A DNA stretch of 17,784 bases, taken from Isotricha intestinalis (lineage: Eukaryota > Ciliophora > Litostomatea > Vestibuliferida > Isotrichidae). The DNA lies in the NCBI GenBank assembly GCA_023807065.1, contig JAJJLU010004142.1, forward strand, positions 1-17,784. The letters are read 5' to 3'. Shown here piece after piece: positions 1 through 8,668 of the stretch. The translations under genes were made by a program, and so were the position numbers. Positions within the stretch are counted from its first letter, which is position 1. Every line of letters begins with the position of its first letter. The notes beneath the pieces are model-generated. The model had not been told where the DNA came from and did not search any database. It saw only the letters and a list, made by a program, of their open reading frames with translations.

Positions 1-404
1 AAAATCCATTCATTAATAGGTCTTCCTTGGAAAATAGCTCTTACTTTTTTTCCACAATCTTCAACAATCCAAGAAAACCCTTCAGTACCAATCATAACAA
101 TAAGTGATTTATCAACTGGACTTTGTTGCATTGATGATACTTTACCAATTCTATCTTTTTTATTTTCTTGTTCTGCTTTTGCTGCTTGTTTAAATTCATC
201 ATTTAATGCAATCCATGTTACTCCTTTGTCTATTGATTTATATACTTGAGCTCCTTCTGTTTGAATAAAGATTGTTTCTTTAGATTCACCACACCATATT
301 AAGTCATGAGGAGGAGAGTCTAAATCTGTTTTTTTAAAGGTTACTTGCTGGGGAGATGTTTGGAAAAAGAGAAGGAAGAAGATTAAAAGGAAGAGATTTG
401 GCAT
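1..404 (-). CDS. VPS10/sortilin-like protein, N-terminal part (cut by window edge)
   Basis: An uninterrupted frame of 134 codons starts at the ATG at 404-402 and runs off the left edge, so the C-terminal part is missing. The first about 17 residues (MPNLFLLIFFLLFF...) are a strong signal peptide. The mature part has the look of a VPS10 ten-bladed propeller: a blade motif VYKSIDKGVTW near residues 54-64, the sort of Asp-box (S/T-x-D-x-G-x-T-W) found in sortilins, then SPVDKSLIVMIGTEG, then W-x-x-x-EDCGKK, where the 'D-x-G-K' step is another Asp-box position. Sortilins are type I receptors that sort hydrolases from the Golgi to endolysosomes, and in ciliates they also serve lysosome-related secretory organelles; that role is family knowledge, not visible here. 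The transmembrane segment and 10CC module lie outside the window. The alternative is another secreted Asp-box propeller (sialidase-like). Confidence 0.68.
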   Translation of the reverse strand, partial: MPNLFLLIFFLLFFQTSPQQVTFKKTDLDSPPHDLIWCGESKETIFIQTEGAQVYKSIDKGVTWIALNDEFKQAAKAEQENKKDRIGKVSSMQQSPVDKSLIVMIGTEGFSWIVEDCGKKVRAIFQGRPINEWI

Positions 405-640
405 TTTTTTAATTTTTTCAAGGTTTTATTATTTATATGGGTTTTAAAATTTATTTTTTTTTTAAATAAATTTTATTAATTTTTTATTTTTTATTTAAAA
501 TAATTATTTTTTATAGAAAATTTGATACTTTAAAATTTAAATTTTTATTATTTATATTGATATTCTTTTTTATAGGTAATATTTATGTATAATCAACTAT
601 TTAACTTTATTTTTCTTGTTTTTTTTCTTGTCATTTAAAT

Positions 641-1789
641 TTAAATTTTTATATTTTTTTTTAATAAATAATATAATTTATTTATCGTTTTTTCCATCAT
701 TTCTTTTGTATAAATTTTTTCATTTTGCAATATATATTTTTTTCCTTTTATATCTAATTCTATTGAAAATAAATCTTCTTTATATGATTTCATCTCATAA
801 CCTATATCTCCAGGATATTTTATATTATCTTTTATTTTTAAACAATATTTTCTTTGCTCATTTTCTTTATTTGAAAAATTGCATATTAATGAAGCTATAA
901 CATTGTTTTTTATATTTTTTTTAAATTTTTTATTAATATATAATATATTATTATTTGAAAGTAAATATTCTTCAAATTTTAAAGATTGTTTAAAAATATT
1001 ATCATTTTTTGGTATTTCGGCAAATGAAAATCTTAGATTATTCCTTGCGTTCATTATTATTTGGTAATTTATATTTTTAACACTTTCTTCATTTTGATAT
1101 ATTGAAATAATTTCTTTTGCAAATTTAATTTCTAAATTATTAATTATTATATATTGTTTTATTAATTTTTGTAAATTTTCGATTTTTATTTTTATCATAT
1201 TTATCATTGAATTAAATGTATTCTGTATATTACTTAAATGATTCTCAGAAGTTTTAATTAATTTTTTATATCTTTCTATTTCTTCTTCTTGAATTAAATT
1301 TTTATTTAATTCTACTGTCTTATGTGATTCATGTTCTTCAATGCATTCATTACATAGGTTTAAATTACAATTTATGCAATAAGCTTTAAATTTTTTTAAA
1401 TGTTTAATACAATGAGAATTAATATTTCTTTTAAAAATTATTGAATGATCTGTTTGATGTAAACTTTTGCATTTATCACATAAAATTAAATTGCAATTTA
1501 AACAATAACTTATAGGATTTGTTTTATTATTTTGTAATTGATTACATTTTTCACATGTATTTTTATTTGGTCTTATATTCTTAATATCATTTAAAAAAGT
1601 ATAAATATCTTTTTCTTCTTTATGTTGGTTTTGACAAATTAAACTTACTATTATGTTATTATCTTTTTCTTTTAGTTCTATGAAAGGAATAAAAGGACAT
1701 TTTGAACAACATATTATATCTTTTTTAGCTAATAGAAATTTTACTGGGCAAGAACTTGCACTTTTAACTGAATAATTAGTTTCATTCAT
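641..1789 (-). CDS. Double B-box zinc-finger protein (TRIM-like, no RING)
   Basis: This 382-residue protein has a textbook B-box at residues 127-156: C127-x2-H130-x7-C138-x2-C141-x4-C146-x2-C149-x3-H153-x2-H156. A second, B-box1-like cluster precedes it at residues 79-115 (C79, C82, C96, C99, C104, C107, H111, H115). Further upstream C28-x2-C31-x20-C52-x3-H56 may form a third zinc site. Residues about 165-235 are predicted coiled coil by their heptad-like Leu/Ile spacing; the C-terminal 140 residues are not recognised. B-box proteins usually act as scaffolds or oligomeric regulators; without a RING no ubiquitin-ligase activity can be claimed. The ATG at 1789-1787 is directly preceded by an in-frame TAA, so the start is firm. 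The stop is TAA. It lies 52 bases downstream of the aspartic-protease-like gene on the same strand. Confidence 0.8.
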   Translation of the reverse strand: MNETNYSVKSASSCPVKFLLAKKDIICCSKCPFIPFIELKEKDNNIIVSLICQNQHKEEKDIYTFLNDIKNIRPNKNTCEKCNQLQNNKTNPISYCLNCNLILCDKCKSLHQTDHSIIFKRNINSHCIKHLKKFKAYCINCNLNLCNECIEEHESHKTVELNKNLIQEEEIERYKKLIKTSENHLSNIQNTFNSMINMIKIKIENLQKLIKQYIIINNLEIKFAKEIISIYQNEESVKNINYQIIMNARNNLRFSFAEIPKNDNIFKQSLKFEEYLLSNNNILYINKKFKKNIKNNVIASLICNFSNKENEQRKYCLKIKDNIKYPGDIGYEMKSYKEDLFSIELDIKGKKYILQNEKIYTKEMMEKTINKLYYLLKKNIKI

Positions 1790-1841
1790 TTATATAATAA
1801 AAAATTATTTTATTTTTTATTTAAATTTTTAAAGTAATAAA

Positions 1842-2963
1842 TTAAAAGCTTTGTTCATAATTTTCAATTAAAGGACCATCGGTTTCTTCACTTTTTTGTC
1901 TTTTTACGAAGATGATTATTCCAACAACCAAGGCAATTACACCAACAATAATTAGAATATACCACCATTTAAAACCTGATGATGGGTCATTTGTTTTTGG
2001 TTCAATTGTCTCAAGAATAACATCATCTTTTTCAGTATGAAAAATAACTTTATTTGTTTCTCCATCTATAATAACATCAAGATCTTCAATTGATTTAAAT
2101 CCAAATAAAATATTATGATATTGATTATCTTGAATTTTCATTTTTGTAAATTTAATTCCTTTTTTACCAAAAACAAAATAAGCTGACTTATTTTGTTGTG
2201 CTACACATTCAGTTCCATTACAATTAAATCCTTCTTTTTTTAAAAGATCTTTAATTTTAGATGTAAAATTTAAATTTCCTGAAATAAAATTAGGTCCATT
2301 GAAAAAAGAACTTGTATCATAAAATTCAGCAGCTATTCCAATATCTAGGCTATTACTATATTTTCCTTTTATAAAATCGTCTTTTGAATTTGCTACAACA
2401 ACTTTATCTATAATACATCCACTATAATTGTTAGTTACATCACAAACATGAGAATGGTTAAAAAGACTTATATTATAGTCTTTTCCCAAAGTCATGTAAA
2501 TCTTCTTATCTTTATTGGTTGTATTATAAGATACAATTTTTTTTGAAATTGTACCATTTCCTTTTAACATTTCTAAACTTGGGATTCCAAAATTTATAAA
2601 CCCTGAATAATTTGTTTTTCCATAAAGAAATTCAATATCCCCTAATTCCTTCCCATTTAATTGAAATTTATCTTTATAAACTTTTCCATTTATTTTATCA
2701 CTTCCAAAAATCCTAATTGTACTATTTTTTTTCGTATATTTATCTTCAGATACTTTATAAAGATCTTCAGAAAAAGCAACATGTATTGGAGAATTATGTC
2801 TTAATCCAGAATATAAAGCTTCAACCTCTTGGTCTCCCATTTTTAAAGGTATAATAGGGAATTGTAGTTTTTCTACTAATTCAAAAGTAAAAGATTTATC
2901 TTGAGATGAAGATATTCTAATTAAATATAGAAATATTAAAGTAATTAAATGAACTATTTCCAT
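1842..2963 (-). CDS. Membrane-anchored pepsin-fold protein, probable inactive aspartic protease
   Basis: The protein has 373 residues from the ATG at 2963-2961. A frame opening 15 bases earlier would use TTG and is rejected. It has a signal peptide (MEIVHLITLIFLYLIRI), a luminal region with about ten N-x-S/T sites, one transmembrane helix at about 333-353 (WWYILIIVGVIALVVG...) and a short acidic tail, so it is type I. Pepsin-family landmarks are present: the flap/strand segment with IFGSDKINGKVYKDKF (about 85-100), a G-x-x-x-FGIPSLEM segment (about 120-132) matching 'GILGLG.PSLE', and a second-lobe motif FYDTSSFFNGP (about 214-224) matching 'lDTGt...GP'. The first catalytic triplet, normally DTG, reads YSG (51-53), so one catalytic Asp is missing; the second (D216-T-S) is kept. 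I infer a pseudoprotease or binding protein. Stop is TAA. Confidence 0.66.
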   Translation of the reverse strand: MEIVHLITLIFLYLIRISSSQDKSFTFELVEKLQFPIIPLKMGDQEVEALYSGLRHNSPIHVAFSEDLYKVSEDKYTKKNSTIRIFGSDKINGKVYKDKFQLNGKELGDIEFLYGKTNYSGFINFGIPSLEMLKGNGTISKKIVSYNTTNKDKKIYMTLGKDYNISLFNHSHVCDVTNNYSGCIIDKVVVANSKDDFIKGKYSNSLDIGIAAEFYDTSSFFNGPNFISGNLNFTSKIKDLLKKEGFNCNGTECVAQQNKSAYFVFGKKGIKFTKMKIQDNQYHNILFGFKSIEDLDVIIDGETNKVIFHTEKDDVILETIEPKTNDPSSGFKWWYILIIVGVIALVVGIIIFVKRQKSEETDGPLIENYEQSF

Positions 2964-3272
2964 TTTTAAGATATACAAAAAACAAATAATCTTTTTTATT
3001 TATTTTTATTATTTCATAAAAGTGTAAAATAAAAATAAAATTAATTTACTTAAGTTTTAATATTTAAATTTAATATTATTAGAAATTGTTGATACATGAA
3101 TTAATTATAATTAGAAACAGTATAAAATCATATATCTTATATATGATAACCTTTTTACTATAAACAATGAAATTTATGTTAAATATATATAAGATAATTA
3201 AATGATGTGGAAGACTTCTTTTTATGAAAGAATTGATAATATTCATATCCAAAAATTATATATCTATCAACG
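2964..3272. other. Intergenic region with AT-rich inverted repeats
   Basis: This stretch separates the 3' end of the channel gene from the 5' end of the aspartic-protease-like gene, both on the minus strand, so it should hold the terminator of the first and the promoter of the second. No open frame or RNA gene was recognised. It contains the inverted repeats listed separately at 3127-3147 and 3133-3196. Confidence 0.5.
3127..3147. repeat. Perfect 9-bp inverted repeat with 3-base loop
   Basis: ATCATATAT, spacer CTT, then ATATATGAT: a perfect hairpin-forming palindrome. Part of it (TATCTTATATAT, 3133-3144) recurs in inverted orientation as ATATATAAGATA at 3185-3196. It lies between two minus-strand genes and could act in RNA 3'-end formation or as a protein-binding site, but in DNA this rich in A and T such palindromes also arise by chance. 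Confidence 0.45.
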
Positions 3273-6200
3273 CTAAATTTTTTTTATAATTTCTTTAAAT
3301 TTGTTGAAAGAACATTTATTACCTTCATTTGTTAATTTCTTAAATTTTTTAATAATCTCATCGTCTGAATCTAAAAAATGGTTTTCATTAAAGTTTTCTT
3401 TTTCAAAAAAATTTTGAAAGAATTCAGAAAAAAATAAAGTTGCATCATTTAAATTTATATAATTTCTCTCCATATTTTGATCAATTACATTTAATAAATT
3501 TTTTGTTTTTTTAGGGTTAATTTCTTCTTCATTGTTTAAATTAGAATTTTTAAGTGAATTTTTTTTACATATACTCCTTAAGTTATTAGATATTTTAGAT
3601 TGTGAAAAACTAGATTTTTTTTTATTTTGTGGTTTTTTAAATGATGAAAATTTATTTTTTTGAATTAATGTAGTATTAGGAGAATTGAAATCAGAATCAA
3701 AATTTAGTAATAAATTTTTAATGTGAGTTTGCATTTTTGGATCCTTTGAATATTTATAATCACTAATTTCATTAATATTTTCATATTGACTATCAATAGA
3801 AAAAGAAATTTCAGTTGAACAAATAGATATATTTGATTTAGGTTTAAAAAAATATAAAAAATTTAAATTATTTTCACGATCTAATTTTTCACAAGTTCTA
3901 ATATCACATTCATAAGGATAAATTTCATTATTAATTTCATTTGGTTTATAAGGAGTAACAGAAATTTTAATATTTACTAAATCACTAGATTCTGCTGAAA
4001 GCCCTTCATCACTATCATTAATCATTATATTATTTTTCAAAGTTACTGTGTCATCAAGGTTTTTATTTGATTCTTTCAATTCCGGTGTCTTAATCTCATT
4101 TTTCTTTTGAGAATATTTTTTTTTTTGATTGGAACCTGAATCACCTTCACTTCTTTCACTTTTTGCTTCATCTATTGTTTTTAACATAAATAATTCTTTA
4201 TTTTTTTCCGTGTTTTCGTTTAAATTTTTTAACACTGTTTTTTCTTCGTCTTCCAAATATATATCAGTAGGAATTGATTGTAAATCATAATGTTCTGTTA
4301 GAATAGATAATCCATGACCCTCGTTTTTCATTATTTTATTATTTTCTATTTCTTCTTCAAAATTAAATGTATCTCCTTGAAATTTATAAAAAATTTTTAA
4401 TACTTTTGTCATTAATCTTTTTGTTTGTTCCCAATTAAATAAACTTTTTTTATTAATTTTTCTCCATATATGAGGATAATCTGCAGAAATTTCTAATGCA
4501 TCTTTCTTATTTAAATAAAATAAATCTGCTTTTCTGCTTTTTACTTTTACTCTTAATGGACATCTTTTATTTAAAAACATTAATATATCACCAAAATGTT
4601 CATTTTTTTGAATTTCCAATATTCTATAATATTCAAAATGTGCTTTTTGTTCTATTTCTTCTTCTTCTTCTTTATTAAATAGAGTACCTACTCTTTGAAT
4701 TGGGACTGAACTTCTTCTAAAATTTTTACTCAGAGTTTTATTTTTAAAAAAAGAATTAGATTTTTTACTCAAAGAATATTCTAATTGAACAGTACATCTT
4801 CTATCAAAATTGTTGTTACTATTTTCCATAAAATTATTAATTTCATTATAACGAATTGAATCATTTTCGTCATCTACCAATATTGGAAGATCTAAAGCTA
4901 ATCTTCCATATTTTACAAATATCATATCTTCTACATAATCTCCATTTTTCAATAAAATATCATTTCTTAATGCAATAATTGGTTTAAATTTTAATATAAC
5001 ATTTACTACAAAATCAAAATTATCAAAATTTTTAAAAAATATGAAATTATTTATTAGAGGTTTATACATATTTAATACTAAATTATTTTTCAAGGTTATT
5101 GGAATTGAATTTAAAATTAATTGTTTATCAATTTTATCGTTAAACATATCAAATTTTAAATATCTATAAATTCTATGATATAAATCTGAGGATAATTCAG
5201 GATGATTAAATCTAATATCATTTAGAATTTCAACTTTTTGATGAAATTGTTCTTTTCTATCATTCCTCTCTTTTACATAATTACTTATTGTTGTTAAGGC
5301 AAAAGAATAAGCAACAATACCAACAATTTCCATAAATAAACCATAAACTTTTTCTATCCAAGAAACACAATAAATATCACCATAACCTACAGTTGTTACA
5401 GTTGTTATGATATAATAAATTGAAATAAAGTATAAATAAAAAAAATCATTGATTTCAAAACCGAATGTTAGAATCCAGCCTGGATATTTATTTTTTCCTA
5501 TAAAAATAAAAAGATTTGCAAAAACATGTAAAGCTGAGAAAAACATTAAAATAGATTTATATAATCCTAGATATTGGTTAAAATGTACATGTTGTGTTAA
5601 AATATTTATTATATATTCTGTTAAATGATTGTGATTTTGATTGAATGCCTTAAAAGATTTTAATATTTGAAGAACTATTAAAATATAATAAATATTATTA
5701 TAATATAAAGGAGTATTTAAATATCCTTCATTCAAACATTTTCTATCATAAATAAAGAATATTGTTTTAAAAGGAATTGCAGATAAAAAATCAATTATAA
5801 AATAAGTTTTGAAATATCGTTTTATAATCAAAGATAAATTAGTATTTAAAACACCATCATAATTTATATAACCAGTAAAAAAAGATAAAATTAAATCAAT
5901 TAAATAAATAATATCTATAACTATTTGTAATAAATTATTAAAATTGAAGGAATTCCTTCTACAATAAATAATATTATATCCAAGAAATAAAGGAATATAA
6001 ACTATATGATAAATACAAAAAAAAACAATTAAAGTATCAATATAATATAATATTGTATTATTTGGATTAATATAAAAATCAGAAAGCATAGAATCTTCTT
6101 CATCTAAACTATCAAAAACTTTTCCAACTTTTGATAAGATTCTAAAAGGTTTAATCTCTTCCTCTTCATTATTTATATTTTCTTCTATATCATTCTTTGT

Positions 6201-6939
6201 ATTTTTAGAGTCTTCTAAATAAACTTTTTTTGAATTTATCTATACTTATATTTGTAAAACCTACTATTGTTTTTTTTAAATCCTTTTGTATTTCATTTAA
6301 TTCTACTATATTTTTATTCGATAAATTTGTTAACCCAAATAAATATTCATTATTTAAATGATCATAAGTTGTAAAATCATAAATTTTCTTTATTTTCAGT
6401 GTTTTATGACTTTTCTTTCTCTTTCTTTTATAAACAAATATTTGTTTAAATGAATCAATTTCTTTTTGTTGAAAATAATCAGGTTCTTCTAAAAAATCAA
6501 ATTTTTCTTTTCTTATTTTTCTTAAATTTTCAGTTTGTCTTCTTCTATTTAAAAGTTTTTTATTTTTAATCTCATTATCATTCTTATTTTTTTCAAAAGA
6601 TATTTTTTTTTTGAGATTGTTAAATTTTTGAGAATTAATTAAATTATTCTTTTTTTCTAAAAGAAAATTTGTACTAGAAGAAAAGTTTCTTTTATTTTTA
6701 ATCATATTTGTATTGAATGTTGGGTTTCTTTTCAATATTGATGTTTTAGTTATATTTATTTTATTTTGAGAATTCACATTATCATTCATTTCTGAATCAA
6801 ATTCATATGTATTATTTAATTTATTGAAACTTATTTTCTTTTTTTTTCTTAAAGGATTTATTGTAGTCTCAGAATTGAATTCCATTTTCTCCTTATTTTT
6901 TTTTAATGAAAGAGATTTTTTTAATTGTCTATATTCCAT
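3273..6939 (-). CDS. Six-TM cyclic-nucleotide-gated K+-type channel (two frames, joined by a proposed intron)
   Basis: Two open frames make one channel. Frame 1 (6939-6208, stop TAA at 6207-6205) gives 244 basic residues; frame 2 (codons back to 6213, first ATG at 6089) gives the channel core. The frame-2 residues before that ATG (IKPFRILSKVGKVFDS...) look coding, so the ATG at 6089 is unlikely to be the true start. Removing a 31-base GT-AG intron (6245-6215) joins the frames into 1211 residues. In joined numbering, S1-S6 lie at about 285-545, the selectivity filter TVGYGD at 506-511 (K+ type), then a C-linker and a cyclic-nucleotide-binding-like domain split by a Ser/Asn-rich insert. The binding cassette reads FGDILMFLNKRCPLRV, lacking the usual R-T/A-A, and the presumed S4 has only two lysines, so nucleotide and voltage sensing are doubtful. 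The long C-tail is acidic and low in complexity. An in-frame TAA lies 24 bases before the ATG at 6939. Stop is TAG. Confidence 0.8.
6215..6245 (-). other. Proposed 31-base intron (GTATAG...TTTAG) in the channel gene
   Basis: On the minus strand the segment begins GTATAG and ends TTATTTAG. It is 31 bases long (1 modulo 3), exactly the correction needed to pass from the upstream to the downstream frame; total coding length then divides by three. The junction would read T-N-I-K-D-S-K. Competing explanations are a 22-base version ending at an earlier AG, a +1 frameshift at CTC-TAA-A (6210-6204), or an assembly indel. No other gene in the window needs an intron. Confidence 0.45.
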
Positions 6940-7420
6940 TAAATCAAAACTCTTTAATTATTCAAAAAACTAATCAAAAAATTAATTTGGTTGTATAATG
7001 TCTTTTAATTTTTAAATAAAAAAAAAATAATTATCCAATCAAACAATTAAAAATGAAAATATGTTTATAAAATATTCATATTTATTATTTATTTTTTTAA
7101 TTTTAATTTTTAATCATTTATATTGTTTTTCATTATATCATTATATACATAAAATAATTAATTATTATTCAATAATTAGTAAAAAATATCTTAATTAAAT
7201 GTCTTCTCACTTATTTTTAAATTTTTCTAAAGCATAATTCCATTATATAAAATAATATATTTTAATTATTTCATGTTTTTTAAAATCAGTGGATAATGAA
7301 GGTAAAGCTACTTATATAATTACTTAATATTATAACATAAAGTTAATATAAATCAATTTGCAAATGAGTTATCATAAATAATATATAAGATTAAGATTTC
7401 AATTTACAATATAAAACATA
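6940..7420. other. Divergent intergenic region (shared promoter zone)
   Basis: This stretch lies between the divergently transcribed channel gene and BET-like gene and must contain both promoters. It is nearly pure A/T with long homopolymer runs. A slightly GC-richer patch sits at about 7286-7315. I see no open frame, tRNA or convincing repeat. Confidence 0.5.
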
Positions 7421-8383
7421 ATGTCAGGAAATTATACAGAATACCCAAATTTAATACAAATAAATTTAGAAGCTTCAGAAGACACAAGAGACTCATCCCA
7501 TGATAACTTAAGAGAAAAATCTTCAAAAAAATATAATTATGATGTGATTGAAAATAAAAAATCTTTTCTCGAAAAAAAAGTAAAAAGAACTAAATCAAAA
7601 CAATTAAAAAAAAATTCAAAAGAAAATAATTCAAAAATTAAAATGATTCAAAAAATATTTTATGATTTTAAAATTTGTTCTCCATTATATAAAGAATTTA
7701 ATCAATTCACAAAAATTGAGAAAAATATTAAAAATTATTCATATACACATTATACTCAATTAGCAAAAGATATGAGAAATATTTTTTCTCAATATTTTTA
7801 TTCAAATTCAAATAACTTTGAAAAATATAATAAAACATTACAATTATGTGAAAATTTTGAAAAAGTATATAAAGACTTTGATAATAAATTATTTATGAAA
7901 GATTCTAAAAACCACATTGACATAAAAAAAAGATTTAATAAATTAAAAAAAGAATTTAGAATAACGTTAAATAACAATTATCAAGAAAATATAAATTATC
8001 AAACAAATAAAGTAAAATTGTCTTTTAAAGAAAATAAATCAGAAAATAATATAAATTATAATAACAATAAAAATTTAAAAAAATATAAAATAAATTTAGC
8101 AAAAAAAATAAGAAATTTAACGCCAGAACAAAAAAAAGGAATAATTAATATAATATCAGGAATACATTTAGATAAAAATAATAAAAGTAAAGTAATGGAA
8201 TTAGATGTAAATAAACTTACAGAAAGTGAATTAAAGGTTCTTGAAAAATATGTTAATAGATGTGCTTCTGAAAAAATTGAACCTTCACAATCAGAAACAA
8301 ATACTAATTATATTAACCCTGAAGAAGAAGAAATGTTTAATGATTTATCTGAATCTATTTCAAGTGATGAAGATGAATTTTAA
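7421..8383 (+). CDS. Small BET-like protein: shortened bromodomain plus NET domain
   Basis: This is a 320-residue protein. Residues about 75-153 resemble a bromodomain: the segment D117-MRNIFSQYFYSN129 matches the BET pattern D-V-R-L-x-F-x-N-x-x-x-Y-N, placing N129 at the acetyl-lysine-binding Asn, followed by a helix ending FEKVYKDF. The ZA loop is about 20 residues shorter than normal and lacks the PMDL motif, so binding is uncertain. Residues about 223-281 resemble a NET (extra-terminal) domain: LTPEQKKGIINIISGI, then E-L-D-V-N-K-L, then LKVLEKYVNRC, matching 'E-x-D-x-x-x-L-x-x-x-x-L-x-x-L-x-x-Y-V'. The tail is acidic with SSDEDEF. BET proteins read acetylated histones and recruit transcription factors in the nucleus. 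The N-terminal 70 residues are Lys/Ser-rich. The start ATGTCAGG follows an A-rich leader. Stop is TAA. Confidence 0.6.
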   Translation: MSGNYTEYPNLIQINLEASEDTRDSSHDNLREKSSKKYNYDVIENKKSFLEKKVKRTKSKQLKKNSKENNSKIKMIQKIFYDFKICSPLYKEFNQFTKIEKNIKNYSYTHYTQLAKDMRNIFSQYFYSNSNNFEKYNKTLQLCENFEKVYKDFDNKLFMKDSKNHIDIKKRFNKLKKEFRITLNNNYQENINYQTNKVKLSFKENKSENNINYNNNKNLKKYKINLAKKIRNLTPEQKKGIINIISGIHLDKNNKSKVMELDVNKLTESELKVLEKYVNRCASEKIEPSQSETNTNYINPEEEEMFNDLSESISSDEDEF

Positions 8384-8668
8384 ATTTTTTATTGTTTAAA
8401 AATGGAAAAGTTCTTTATTTTTTTTTATTTTTAGATAAAAATTAGATTATTTTTTTTTTTATATGCACAAAACTCTTTTTAGAGTCTCTTTTAATGTGGT
8501 TTCTTTTTATTTAGAGAAAACTTAAATTACTAAAAATAATTGATAAAGGAAAAAATAAAAAATATAATTAATTTATATAGTAAATAAAATAAAAATTAAA
8601 TTTAAAAATTATAAAAAATAAATAATTTTATGAATAAAAAAACTCCTTTTATAAAAAAATAAAAATTA

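Noticed and set aside
616..1067. Two plus-strand open frames opposite the B-box gene
   Set aside because: Both are Phe/Leu/Ile-rich antisense frames lying on a well-supported zinc-finger gene; no domain or start context supports them.
2964..2978. Longer start (TTG at 2978) for the aspartic-protease-like gene
   Set aside because: The codon is TTG, unlikely as a nuclear start; the ATG at 2963 gives a proper signal peptide.
8472..8485. ACTCT-TTTT-AGAGT hairpin after the BET-like gene
   Set aside because: A five-base stem is too short to distinguish from chance.
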